Shown in pieces: positions 7,746-16,407 of a DNA stretch of 64,000 nt. The stretch is taken from contig NZ_CP150144.1 of the NCBI RefSeq assembly GCF_037963145.1, forward strand, positions 2,914,001 through 2,978,000, given 5' to 3'. The translations under genes and the position numbers were made by a program. The notes under the pieces were generated by a model that worked only from the letters and a program-made list of their open reading frames with translations, did no database searches and was not told the origin of the DNA. The stretch comes from Oceanobacillus sp. FSL K6-2867. GTDB lineage: Bacteria; Bacillota; Bacilli; Bacillales; Amphibacillaceae. The number at the start of each line of letters is the position of its first letter. Position 1 is the stretch's first letter.

Positions 7746-9608
7746 ATGAGCTTAGATCAGAAAATAGATCGAAATAAAACAGATAACGAGGGAAGAATCT
7801 ACTTAGATGATGAACGGGTAATTTTAACCTCGTCGGCAGTCTTTGGGATTCTTCGCAAAGATCTGATGGATAATATATCAGAAGAGAGGATGAAGGGGTT
7901 TTTAATTCGTTATGGATGGAACCTTGGAAAAAACGATGCGAAGAATGTGCTTAAAAAGAATCAATCTTCTATTGAAGAGCTCTTAAAAAAGGGACCTGAA
8001 TTACACATGATGAGAGGTTTTACAAAAGTAAAACGAGTCGATTTACAACTGGATTATGATGAAGATGGGCAGATAGAAGGTGTTCACGTAGAGGGATTCT
8101 GGTCTGGATCATATGAAGCAGAGGAATTTATCGAGCAGTTTGGCAATTCAGATGCTGCTGTATGCTATACCCTAGTTGGTTATGCAAGTGGCTACTACTC
8201 CGAAATATGCAAAAAAACGGTTGTATTTAAAGAAGTGGCATGCAAAGCGACAGGCGCTGATAATTGCTATTATGTCGGAAAAACAATACCTGAGTGGAAC
8301 GGTTCCATTGAAAAAGAATTAAAGTACTATCATGATGAACCAATTGTTCGGGAACTTGAGATCACCTATGAAAAATTGCTGGAGGAACGGAATAATTTTG
8401 AAAAAACGTTTACCATTCATGAGCGTCTTACACAAGAGTTTACTAATGGGAATGATCTCCAAACGATTGCAGATGCGATCTATGAAGAGATCGGTATACC
8501 AATATTAATAGAGAATGCAGACCTGTCACCATTAGCAGGTTCGGGATTTTCCTCTGACTTTTTCACGAATGGTTATTTGGACTTTAAGTCAGCAGTACAT
8601 ATTCAACAAGAGGAAAAGGATTATCAGACAAGGGAAATTTCTGATGGAGTAAACCAATATCTTACAACGCCAATTATGCTGCAGCGAAAGTGCTTTGGTT
8701 TCTGTTCGTTCATATATGAAGTAAATCAACCGGTTACTAAAGTCGACCTCATGATTTTAGAAAGAGTTGCCTCTGTCTGTTCGCTTTACATTTTAAATGA
8801 GAAAACAACATTTGAAGCAGTAGAACGGATAAAAGGGCACTTTCTCGATCAGATTATCGACGGAGGCCTTCTCACTGAAAAAGATATTCTATTGCGGGGG
8901 AAATATATACAAACGGATTTAAATGAGCCTTATTGTATTGCTTCATTGAAATATGTTAATGAAAATGCTGACACAGAAAATGAGCTGCTTTTACATGATC
9001 AAGTGATTGAAAGTGTCCAGCATTACTTTAAAAACAAGTCTAACGTGTTAATTGGACAGCGTTCAGGTGTACTTGTTCTTCTCATTCAAAAAGATCAAAA
9101 AAAGAAAACGATGAGAGAAGTTTGCCAGTCATTGCTTGATTATTTAAAGAAGGAATTTCCAGCCAGTGTTTTTCGAATGGGGGCAAGCACCTTGTCTGAA
9201 AATATTCAACAGGCAAATCATTATTACAAAGAAGCGATGACAGCACTGAAAATGACCGAACCATCAAACAAGATTATGTTTTTTAAAGATATTAGTGTCG
9301 CAGGCCTGCTCATACATTCCAAAAATAAACAGGCAATTATACAAAAAGCAAAACATCTTCTTGGGCCGATTTATGCAAAGAAAGATGAAAGTGCTGAATT
9401 AATTAAAACATTATATGTGTTTCTTGCAAATGGAGGCAATCTTGAAAAATCCATGAAAGAATTATGTCTTTCGATGAGCGGCTTAAGATATCGAATAAGG
9501 AGACTGGAAGAAATGCTTGAAAAGGATCTCCGAAAGCCGACAGTAACCTATGAACTTTTACTCACTTTACAAGTTCTTGAGGCAGAAGGGGAAATTATTT
9601 TAGATTGA
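7746..9608 (+). CDS. XylR_N/V4R sensor regulator with C-terminal PucR-type helix-turn-helix
   Basis: About 620 residues. The N-terminal ~90 residues (LTSSAVFGILRKDL, FLIRYGWNLG) look like the XylR/DmpR aromatic-sensor domain. A V4R-like segment follows, with conserved Cys in AVCYTLVGYASGY, CKKTV, VACKATGADNCYY. The middle resembles a GAF/PucR-like region. The C terminus (ANGGNLEKSMKELCLSMSGLRYRIRRLEE) is a PucR/CdaR-type HTH. There is no AAA+ sigma-54 domain. It probably senses 4-hydroxyphenylacetate or a related aromatic and activates the cluster (inference). I prefer the ATG at 7746, with an AGGCAGGTG site, over an upstream TTG at 7722 that has none. Confidence 0.8.
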   Translation: MSLDQKIDRNKTDNEGRIYLDDERVILTSSAVFGILRKDLMDNISEERMKGFLIRYGWNLGKNDAKNVLKKNQSSIEELLKKGPELHMMRGFTKVKRVDLQLDYDEDGQIEGVHVEGFWSGSYEAEEFIEQFGNSDAAVCYTLVGYASGYYSEICKKTVVFKEVACKATGADNCYYVGKTIPEWNGSIEKELKYYHDEPIVRELEITYEKLLEERNNFEKTFTIHERLTQEFTNGNDLQTIADAIYEEIGIPILIENADLSPLAGSGFSSDFFTNGYLDFKSAVHIQQEEKDYQTREISDGVNQYLTTPIMLQRKCFGFCSFIYEVNQPVTKVDLMILERVASVCSLYILNEKTTFEAVERIKGHFLDQIIDGGLLTEKDILLRGKYIQTDLNEPYCIASLKYVNENADTENELLLHDQVIESVQHYFKNKSNVLIGQRSGVLVLLIQKDQKKKTMREVCQSLLDYLKKEFPASVFRMGASTLSENIQQANHYYKEAMTALKMTEPSNKIMFFKDISVAGLLIHSKNKQAIIQKAKHLLGPIYAKKDESAELIKTLYVFLANGGNLEKSMKELCLSMSGLRYRIRRLEEMLEKDLRKPTVTYELLLTLQVLEAEGEIILD

Positions 9609-9641
9609 AGTTCACTATCGCTTCATTTAGATGGCTTGCAG

Positions 9642-9660
9642 TTGAACAAATTATGTTCAA
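9642..9660. promoter_or_regulatory. Inverted repeat upstream of hpaB, putative operator
   Basis: TTGAACA (9642-9648) and TGTTCAA (9654-9660) are perfect complements around AATTA. It lies between the regulator gene and hpaB, about 120 bases before the hpaB start. There is no T tract, so an operator is likelier than a terminator. Confidence 0.5.
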
Positions 9661-9723
9661 ATTATGTCTGTATGATAAACAATACTTGCTGTAGTATGCC
9701 ATTGGCTTTCTTGATAACCTTAC

Positions 9724-9751
9724 CATAAGAATTAATTACTACTATCTTATG
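9724..9751. promoter_or_regulatory. Second inverted repeat upstream of hpaB
   Basis: CATAAGA (9724-9730) and TCTTATG (9745-9751) are perfect complements separated by 14 bases, just before the hpaB ribosome binding site. It could be a leader hairpin or a protein site; function unknown. Confidence 0.35.
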
Positions 9752-9780
9752 ATGTCTATTAATTTGGAGGTTATATAACG

Positions 9781-11298
9781 ATGATGAATGGTAAGGAATA
9801 TTTAGAGAGTCTGCGAGATGGCCGTGAAGTATACCTGAATGGTGAAAAAATTGATGACGTAACAACCCATCCGGCATATCGCAATGCTGCAAGATCGATA
9901 GCCCAGCTCTATGATGCAATGCATGACCCGGAAAAAAAGGATATTATCACAACGAAATCAGATGTTGGTGATTTTCGTACCCATAAGTTTTTTAAAGCAT
10001 CCACAAGTGCAGAGGAATTGCTAGAAGCACGCGATGCAATGGCAGAATGGACAAGATACAGCTATGGATTCATGGGGCGTACGCCAGATTATAAAGCAGC
10101 ATTTTTAGGGTCGCTTGGACCGTATGCAGATTTCTATAAGGGATTTGAAGACAATGCTAGAAGGTGGTATAAAAAAGGGCAGGAAGAAGTTCCTTTCTGT
10201 AACCATACGATTGTAAATCCGCAACTGGACAGACATAAGCCGCTTCATGAAAACAAAGATGTATTCGTGCGTGCAGTAGAAGAAAGAGATAATGGTGTTA
10301 TTGTAAGCGGTGCCAAAATGGTTGGAACATCGGCAGCTCTTACCCATTATAATTTTGTTGCGAATTACTCTCCGCAGGATTTAGGTGAGGGTGATCAAAG
10401 TCATGCATTAATCTTTTTTGTGCCAATGAATGCGCCTGGTGTCAAAGTGATCAGCCGTCAATCATATGAAGAAATGGCTGCAGTACAAGGAAGCCCGTAC
10501 GATTATCCATTATCAAGCCGTTTTGACGAAAACGATGCCATAATTATTTTGGATAATGTTTTGATTCCTTGGGAAGATATCCTAACTTATAATAACGTGG
10601 AAATAGCAAATGGTTTCAGACCGCAGACAGGCTGGTTAAACCGTTACACATTCCAAGGGTGTACCCGCTTCGCAGTAAAGCTTGACTTTATGGTTGGCAT
10701 GCTGCTTAAAGCAACTGAAGTCGCTGGGACAAATAACTTCCGCGGTGTACAGGCAAGAATTGGTGAAGTAATCTCTTATCGCAATATGTTTTGGGCTATT
10801 TCTACAGCAATGGCACTTGATCCAGAAGATGGTCCTGAAGGGTATAAACTTCCGAATTCAACCTATGCAACTGCATATCGTACATTTGCACCTACCGTGT
10901 GGCCGATTATTAAAAACACATTTAACGAAGTGGTTGCAGGTGGCTTGATATCACTCCCTTCGAGCACTCAGGATTTCCTAAATCCTGAACTGAGACCGTA
11001 CATTGACCAATACTATAAAGGAACAGGTGTAAGTGCAGAAGAAAGGGTAAAGCTTCTGAAAATGGTTTGGGATGCAACAGGAACTGAATTTGGCGGGCGT
11101 AATGAACTATATGAAATAAACTATGCTGGCAATAACGAAGGAATTCGTTTGGATGCACTGAAGATGGCTAATACAGCAGGCCAAACAGATATATACAAAT
11201 CATTCGTTGAAAGAGCAATGAATGATTACGACCTGCACGGCTGGACAAATGATACGTGGGTTAATCCGGATAGGGAAATACAAAAACTGTTTACTTAA
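9781..11298 (+). CDS. hpaB: 4-hydroxyphenylacetate 3-monooxygenase, oxygenase component
   Basis: 505 residues of the two-component FADH2-dependent HpaB family. Residues R100, Y104 and H142 sit in EWTRYSYGFMGR and FCNHTIVN, at the positions known for substrate contacts in Thermus HpaB. It hydroxylates 4-hydroxyphenylacetate to homoprotocatechuate, the substrate of HpaD. It needs reduced flavin from a reductase (HpaC), which is not in this window and must be supplied elsewhere. GGAGG precedes tandem ATGs at 9781 and 9784, and either could be used. It has its own leader with inverted repeats, separate from the upstream genes. Confidence 0.93.
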   Translation: MMNGKEYLESLRDGREVYLNGEKIDDVTTHPAYRNAARSIAQLYDAMHDPEKKDIITTKSDVGDFRTHKFFKASTSAEELLEARDAMAEWTRYSYGFMGRTPDYKAAFLGSLGPYADFYKGFEDNARRWYKKGQEEVPFCNHTIVNPQLDRHKPLHENKDVFVRAVEERDNGVIVSGAKMVGTSAALTHYNFVANYSPQDLGEGDQSHALIFFVPMNAPGVKVISRQSYEEMAAVQGSPYDYPLSSRFDENDAIIILDNVLIPWEDILTYNNVEIANGFRPQTGWLNRYTFQGCTRFAVKLDFMVGMLLKATEVAGTNNFRGVQARIGEVISYRNMFWAISTAMALDPEDGPEGYKLPNSTYATAYRTFAPTVWPIIKNTFNEVVAGGLISLPSSTQDFLNPELRPYIDQYYKGTGVSAEERVKLLKMVWDATGTEFGGRNELYEINYAGNNEGIRLDALKMANTAGQTDIYKSFVERAMNDYDLHGWTNDTWVNPDREIQKLFT

Positions 11299-11320
11299 TA
11301 GATAAAGGAAATTAAAATGC

Positions 11321-11366
11321 TACTTCCTTCTAGCATGGGGGCACCATATTAGAAGGAGGTATTTTT
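11321..11366 (+). terminator. Terminator after hpaB
   Basis: TACTTCCTTCTA (11321-11332) pairs with TAGAAGGAGGTA (11350-11361) with one G-U pair, followed by TTTTT. It closes the aromatic cluster. Confidence 0.85.
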
Positions 11367-11478
11367 CACTAGTTTCTCTCATTCTATGAGATATAAACCT
11401 TCTTCCTATTATTTGACGTAACATGTTAATCACAATCAGCACACATAAACATTCAGTCTTTTTTAACTAAACAAATAA

Positions 11479-11509
11479 TTGTTAAATTTGTATTGTTTTT
11501 ATATATAAT
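11479..11509 (+). promoter_or_regulatory. Possible sigma-A promoter for the first TRAP operon
   Basis: TTGTTA (11479-11484) is followed after 17 bases by TATATA (11502-11507), or after 19 bases by TATAAT. The region is very AT-rich, so this is suggestive only. Confidence 0.4.
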
Positions 11510-11549
11510 ATTATATATAATTTAATATATCCTATAATAAATCAATTAA

Positions 11550-11564
11550 ATGTAAGCGATTACT
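11550..11564 (+). promoter_or_regulatory. cre site upstream of the first TRAP operon
   Basis: ATGTAAGCGATTACT matches WTGNAANCGNWNNCW at all fixed positions. It lies downstream of the suggested promoter, where CcpA binding would block elongation. Confidence 0.65.
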
Positions 11565-11586
11565 ATAAAGGAGAGATGGTACTTGC

Positions 11587-11637
11587 ATGCAAGCAAGAAA
11601 GAGTTTTAAAAACACGAGATTAATTATTATTAAATAG
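11587..11637 (+). CDS. Possible 16-residue leader peptide
   Basis: A short frame reading MQARKSFKNTRLIIIK lies between the cre site and dctP. An AAAGGAGAG motif about 11 bases upstream has no other obvious use. The peptide is basic with a hydrophobic end. There is no similarity I recognise. It may be a translated leader or chance. Confidence 0.25.
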   Translation: MQARKSFKNTRLIIIK

Positions 11638-11652
11638 GAAGGAGAAAAACTT

Positions 11653-12732
11653 ATGAAAAAAAGCTGCATTAGAATTAGTGTCCCCTTAATCATGTTGCTA
11701 TTTTTCGTTTTGCTTTTAACTGCCTGCAATAATACACTGGCTTTCAAACCAGAGGCAGATAATTCTGCAGAGGAAACCCATAATTTAATTGTTTCTCACT
11801 TTCAGCCTGGAAACCATCCTATTCAAACGAAAGTTTTTGATGGACTTGCTTCTGACTTGAAAGAACAAACAGATGGAAGAATAACGATGGAATTTTATCC
11901 ATCAAATACATTGGGTGATGCAGGATCACAATATGATATGGCTGTCACAAGGGAAGCGGATATTGCATTGAGTGTTTATGGATACTCACCAGGAAGATTT
12001 CCGCTTGTGACCATTATGGAATTGCCTTTTCTTGCGGAATCTGCGGAACATGCTTCGGAAATTCTAATGACCTTATATGAAGAGTTTCCAGAAATGCAGG
12101 AGGAACATGCAGATACTTATCCATTATTTTTATTTTCTGCTGAACCGGCACAGATTATTAGCAAAGACTTTAGGATTGAAACACCAGACGATATGAAGGG
12201 CTTACGTGTCCGTTCCCCATCTCCAATGGCAAATAAAATTATTGAAGCATTAGGTGCAACGCCAGTCTCCATGCCAATGGGAGATGTTTATGAATCCTTG
12301 GAGAGGGGCGTAATTGATGCTGCAATTGTACCTTTTGAAACACTTTATAATTATAGCTTCCATGAGGTAATAAATTATATCACCATTGGTGATTTCTCAG
12401 CTACGCCATTTTTTAGTGTGATGAGTCAGAAAACATATGATAATTTCAGTGAAGAGGATCAGTCGGTCCTGAATAATTTAGTAGGAAAAGAGTTGGCTAA
12501 AGAAGCTGGAAGTGTCTATGATGTGGACGGGAATATTGGCCTTGAAAAAGCAATTGAAAGTGGAGCAGAAGTGATTGAGCTAGAAGGAGATGCATTAATT
12601 CCATGGCAAAAGGCATTGGAACCGATGGTCGAGAGGTGGATTAAAGAAAGAACGGAAGAAGGCTATCCTGCTCAGAAAATCTATGACCGGGCAATGGAAT
12701 TGAAAGAGGAACTGAGTGTGAGAGAGGAGTAG
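11653..12732 (+). CDS. TRAP transporter substrate-binding lipoprotein (DctP family)
   Basis: 359 residues with a signal peptide and lipobox (LLLTAC, Cys about 25), so it is a membrane-anchored solute receptor. The DctP fold is shown by FYPSNTLGDAG, the ligand-binding arginine region GLRVRSPSP, and MPMGDVYESLERGVIDA. It delivers a carboxylate ligand to the DctQM permease encoded next. Adjacency to the aromatic cluster permits an aromatic acid as substrate, but the separate promoter and cre site leave this open. GGAAGGAG precedes the ATG. Confidence 0.9.
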   Translation: MKKSCIRISVPLIMLLFFVLLLTACNNTLAFKPEADNSAEETHNLIVSHFQPGNHPIQTKVFDGLASDLKEQTDGRITMEFYPSNTLGDAGSQYDMAVTREADIALSVYGYSPGRFPLVTIMELPFLAESAEHASEILMTLYEEFPEMQEEHADTYPLFLFSAEPAQIISKDFRIETPDDMKGLRVRSPSPMANKIIEALGATPVSMPMGDVYESLERGVIDAAIVPFETLYNYSFHEVINYITIGDFSATPFFSVMSQKTYDNFSEEDQSVLNNLVGKELAKEAGSVYDVDGNIGLEKAIESGAEVIELEGDALIPWQKALEPMVERWIKERTEEGYPAQKIYDRAMELKEELSVREE

Positions 12733-12736
12733 TAAA

Positions 12737-13216
12737 GTGGAGAGGATTATAACGAAACTAAATGCTGGACTACTTTATATTGCCCAAGCTGTTTTAATGA
12801 TTATGGTATTTCTGGTTACCGCGGATGTACTCGGACGCTGGCTGTTCAATCAGCCAATTACGGGTGCCGTAGAACTTACAGAACTCGGATTATCCATGGT
12901 TATTTTCTTAAGCATTGGCTATACCCATTTAAAGGAAGAGCATATTTCAATTGACTTCCTGGTAGAACGATTACCTGAAAAAGCTCAGTGGATTGCAGGG
13001 GTGTTTATTAATTTAATTATTATGACAGTAATGCTCTTAATGGCTTTTAGCTTGTTCTGGTATGCAGAGCGTTTACTTACTTCTGGCACAGTAACAGGGG
13101 ATTTAGGACTTCCAATCTACTTGTTCGCTGCAGTGTCAGGAATTGGATCAATTGTATTTGCTTTAACTGCAATATTGTTAGCCATCAAATACTTTGCAAA
13201 GGTGGGTGAAAAATGA
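12737..13216 (+). CDS. TRAP transporter small permease (DctQ family)
   Basis: 159 residues with four predicted membrane segments and the family motif VLGRWLFNQPITGAVELTE. The start is GTG at 12737 after GAGAGGAG, four bases beyond the dctP stop. The stop overlaps the dctM start by four bases, so the three proteins are translationally coupled. Confidence 0.9.
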   Translation: MERIITKLNAGLLYIAQAVLMIMVFLVTADVLGRWLFNQPITGAVELTELGLSMVIFLSIGYTHLKEEHISIDFLVERLPEKAQWIAGVFINLIIMTVMLLMAFSLFWYAERLLTSGTVTGDLGLPIYLFAAVSGIGSIVFALTAILLAIKYFAKVGEK

Positions 13217-14517
13217 GTCCAGAACTTATTGGCTTCTTGGGAATTATTGCTATTCTGATTTTGTTTTTTTTGAAAATCCCGGTAGCTATTTCCCTGATCA
13301 TTGTTAGTTTGCTGGGAACAACTTTAATTAGAGGCTGGGATGTAGCTTTTGCACAATTGGGAAGAACCCCATTTGATACGTCCAGTAATTATTCACTTAG
13401 TGTTATCCCATTATTTATTTTGATGGGTATGATTTTATCCTATACGGGGATTGGAAAAGACCTGTATAGAATGGTGGATAGCTGGATTGGCCATTTACAT
13501 GGCGGTCTTGCGATGGCAACAATTGGTACGGCGGCTATATTCTCTTCTATTTCAGGTTCTTTAAATGCTACAACTGCCACAGTAGCAAAAATCGCCTTGC
13601 CGGAAATGGAAAAATATAAATATAAACCAGGGTTATCGACTTCAAGTGTTGCTGCAGGCGGAACACTTGGCATTTTAATTCCCCCAAGTGTTATTTTGAT
13701 TTTATATGGAATCCTGACAAGAGAGCCAATTGGTGCGCTGTTAATTTCAGGTATCATTCCAGGTATTTTGCAGATTACTATTTTTATCATTACAATTTAT
13801 ATTCTTGTTCGCAGAGATCCTTCTGTTGCTCCGCCAAGAGAAGGAAAAGCAAGCAATTCTGAAAGGTTACATACGCTTAAAAATATTTGGCCATTTATGG
13901 GGCTGTTTATAGTCAGTATTGGCGGAATATATTTAGGTATTTTTACTCCGACTGAAGCAGCTGGAGTAGGGGCGTGCGGTGCGCTTTTGTTTGCCTTGAT
14001 TTCCAGAAAACTAACGTGGAAAAGTTTGAAAGACTCATTAAATGAATCTGTTCGATTAACTGCGTTTATTTTCTTTATTTTAATTGGTGCCAACTTATTT
14101 GGGCAGTTTTTAGCAATCAGCAGAATTCCTGTCATGCTAACCACATATGTGGGGAACCTTGATTTGAACCCCTATATTATTCTAATCGGTATTCTTATTG
14201 TATTGCTTGTACTCGGATGTTTTATTGAAAGTTTAGCTTTAATTGTAATTACATTGCCTATTCTTTATCCAATCATTACCGAATTAGGATTTAACGGTAT
14301 TTGGTTTGGTGTAATTATGATTATGGTTATTAATATTGGTGCATTAACACCACCGCTTGGAATAAGTGTGTATGTAATTAAAGGAGTAGCCAGAAATATT
14401 CCGCTGCAGACGATTTTCCGAGGAGTTATTCCGATGATTATCGCAATGATTGTATGTGTAGCGATTCTAGTTATTTTCCCGCAAATTATTACTATATTGC
14501 CAGATTTAATGAATTGA
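13213..14517 (+). CDS. TRAP transporter large permease (DctM family)
   Basis: 434 residues, about 12 hydrophobic segments. Family signatures include the SGSLNATTATVAKI segment, GTLGILIPPSVILI and FTPTEAAGVGA, which form the sodium-coupled elevator core. It is the last gene of the operon; a strong terminator follows at 14541. Confidence 0.92.
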   Translation: MSPELIGFLGIIAILILFFLKIPVAISLIIVSLLGTTLIRGWDVAFAQLGRTPFDTSSNYSLSVIPLFILMGMILSYTGIGKDLYRMVDSWIGHLHGGLAMATIGTAAIFSSISGSLNATTATVAKIALPEMEKYKYKPGLSTSSVAAGGTLGILIPPSVILILYGILTREPIGALLISGIIPGILQITIFIITIYILVRRDPSVAPPREGKASNSERLHTLKNIWPFMGLFIVSIGGIYLGIFTPTEAAGVGACGALLFALISRKLTWKSLKDSLNESVRLTAFIFFILIGANLFGQFLAISRIPVMLTTYVGNLDLNPYIILIGILIVLLVLGCFIESLALIVITLPILYPIITELGFNGIWFGVIMIMVINIGALTPPLGISVYVIKGVARNIPLQTIFRGVIPMIIAMIVCVAILVIFPQIITILPDLMN

Positions 14518-14540
14518 TATTGCTAAAAAGACTATACATG

Positions 14541-14580
14541 CACCCTAAAGGTTGTTGCAGAAACTTTTGGGGTGTTTTTT
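14541..14580 (+). terminator. Terminator of the first TRAP operon
   Basis: A CACCCTAAAGGTT arm (from 14541) pairs with AAACTTTTGGGGTG (14561-14574) and is followed by six T. Confidence 0.85.
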
Positions 14581-14728
14581 ATATGCTAAAAGCTTTAAAT
14601 TCCAAATGAGGCCGAAATTAAGGAATATGTATATTTAAAACGATTTTCAGCTATTTACAATTTGCATATTTATTAGTTTATTTCAACAGGTAATTACTCT
14701 AAGGAAAATAAATTGTAAGTATAACCCC

Positions 14729-14789
14729 TTGTAAAACGTTTACATCTATTATATACTTTTACTAAACCGGTTTACTAAATCGATTTAGT
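14729..14789 (+). promoter_or_regulatory. Promoter and tandem LacI-type operators of the KDG/RuMP operon
   Basis: TTGTAA (14729-14734) and TATACT (14753-14758) are separated by 18 bases and form a plausible promoter. Just downstream are two palindromes: TAAACCGGTTTA (14763-14774) and the perfect 16-mer ACTAAATCGATTTAGT (14774-14789). Both have the central CG typical of LacI-family sites. A third dyad, GTAAAACGTTTAC (14731-14743), lies in the promoter. Autoregulation by the next gene is the simplest reading. Confidence 0.7.
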
Positions 14790-14811
14790 AATGAACTTTA
14801 GGAGCAAACAG

Positions 14812-15816
14812 ATGAAAAAGACGACAATAGCTGATGTTGCAAAACATGCAAACGTATCAAAAAGTACAGTATCCCAATATCTGAATCAGCGTTACGACTA
14901 TATGGGGGAGCAAACAAAAGAACGGATTGAAAAGGCAATTGCTGAATTGAAGTACAGTCCCAATATTTTGGCAAGGGGATTGAAACAAAAATCTTCCACA
15001 ACAATTGGCGTTATTGTAGCAAATATATTACATGTGTTTTCCACTCAGGTTATCCGAGCCATTGAAGATTTTTGCAATGAAAAAGATTTCCACGTTATTG
15101 TTTGTAACGCAGATGATGATCCAGTTAAAGAAAAACGATATATTGATATGCTGCGAGCCAAGCAGGTAGATGGAATCATCGCATTTCCTACTGGGGAAAA
15201 CGTCGAATTATATAAAGGAATAATTGCAGAAAATTATCCAGTAGTATTTATGGATAGATTAATTCCTGGTATTACCATTAATACAATTTTACTGGACAAT
15301 GAACAGGCAGCATTTTTAGCGGTTGATGAGTTTGTAAAAAAGGGGCATCAACGTATAGGGATGGTTTCTCCTCCGTTAACGCAAAACGTTACACCAAGAT
15401 TTGAACGTATGGAAGGTTATAAAAAGGCCTTGGAGCACCATGGCATCCAGTTTCATCCAGATTACATTCTAAGTGGAGAGATAGAGGAAATGCACAGGAA
15501 ATTAAAGCAAATGATGTGTTTGCCTATACCGCCAACTGCAATACTTGCAATAAATGATCGTACGTTAATTGAAATATTAACGTACACAAAAGAAGAACAG
15601 CTGCGGATACCAGAAGATTTGGCATTAATCAATGTCGATGATGTATCTTTTGCAGGCATTTATAATCCAGCACTGACAACAATAGCCCAGCCGGCATTTG
15701 AAATGGGAAAAAAGGCAGCTGAAGTTCTTTTTGATTTAATGCGTGACAAAAATGTATCTGCCGATGCGAAAGTATATCGTTTTAAACCAGAGCTAATCGT
15801 AAGAGAATCTTGTTAA
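14812..15816 (+). CDS. LacI-family transcriptional regulator
   Basis: 334 residues. The N-terminal HTH (TTIADVAKHANVSKSTVSQYLN) is followed by a hinge helix (SPNILARGLKQ) and a periplasmic-binding-protein-like effector domain. It heads a nine-gene operon and is preceded by tandem palindromes, so it likely represses the operon and itself and is released by a sugar-acid or phospho-sugar effector. I chose ATG 14812 with AGGAG at 14800 over an in-frame ATG at 14791 that sits at the edge of the operator. It joins the next gene with an 18-base gap. Confidence 0.88.
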   Translation: MKKTTIADVAKHANVSKSTVSQYLNQRYDYMGEQTKERIEKAIAELKYSPNILARGLKQKSSTTIGVIVANILHVFSTQVIRAIEDFCNEKDFHVIVCNADDDPVKEKRYIDMLRAKQVDGIIAFPTGENVELYKGIIAENYPVVFMDRLIPGITINTILLDNEQAAFLAVDEFVKKGHQRIGMVSPPLTQNVTPRFERMEGYKKALEHHGIQFHPDYILSGEIEEMHRKLKQMMCLPIPPTAILAINDRTLIEILTYTKEEQLRIPEDLALINVDDVSFAGIYNPALTTIAQPAFEMGKKAAEVLFDLMRDKNVSADAKVYRFKPELIVRESC

Positions 15817-15833
15817 AGAAAGGTTGATCAGCC

Positions 15834-16391
15834 GTGAAAAATATAATTAACACTGTTGCATTAGAAGTGAAGGAAGTATTGGAAAAAACCGATTTCAATG
15901 AATCAATGAAACTTGCAGAGGAAATTGATCGTGCCAGTCGGATATTTATAGCGGGAACAGGACGATCAGGACTAATTGGCAAAGTAATGGCAATGCGATT
16001 AATGCATAGCGGCTATCCAGTATATGTTATTGGTGAGACGATAACGCCAAGTATCAGTTCGGATGATTTACTGCTCATTATCTCGGGATCAGGAAGTACC
16101 AGTTCACTTATAAATTATGCTGAGAAAGCAAAAGAGATTGATGCCACAGTTGCATTAGTAACAACAAATAAAGATTCTAAAATAGGGAGTATAAGTGATT
16201 ATCTCGTTACCATTCCAGCAGCAACAAAGAAACGCTTGGAATCTGAACCAGCTACCATCCAGCCGCTTGGAAATCAATTTGATCAGTCGGCACATTTGCT
16301 GCTTGATGCAATCGTTGTATACCTTCTGGAAAATCAGCCAGATAGAAACAGCCATGCAAGCTTGAATCAAAAACATACAAATCTAGAATAA
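15834..16391 (+). CDS. hxlB: 6-phospho-3-hexuloisomerase (SIS domain)
   Basis: 185 residues, a single SIS domain resembling Bacillus HxlB. The signature AGTGRSGLIGKVMAMRLMH (about 41-59) is followed by GETITPSISSDD, ISGSGSTSSL and a C-terminal TIQPLGNQFDQ. It interconverts arabino-3-hexulose 6-phosphate and fructose 6-phosphate. The start is GTG at 15834 after an AAAGG motif. Its partner HxlA is the last gene of the same operon, about 5 kb away, rather than adjacent as in the usual hxlAB arrangement. Confidence 0.85.
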   Translation: MKNIINTVALEVKEVLEKTDFNESMKLAEEIDRASRIFIAGTGRSGLIGKVMAMRLMHSGYPVYVIGETITPSISSDDLLLIISGSGSTSSLINYAEKAKEIDATVALVTTNKDSKIGSISDYLVTIPAATKKRLESEPATIQPLGNQFDQSAHLLLDAIVVYLLENQPDRNSHASLNQKHTNLE

Positions 16392-16407
16392 TAGGGAGTG
16401 CTCGTAA

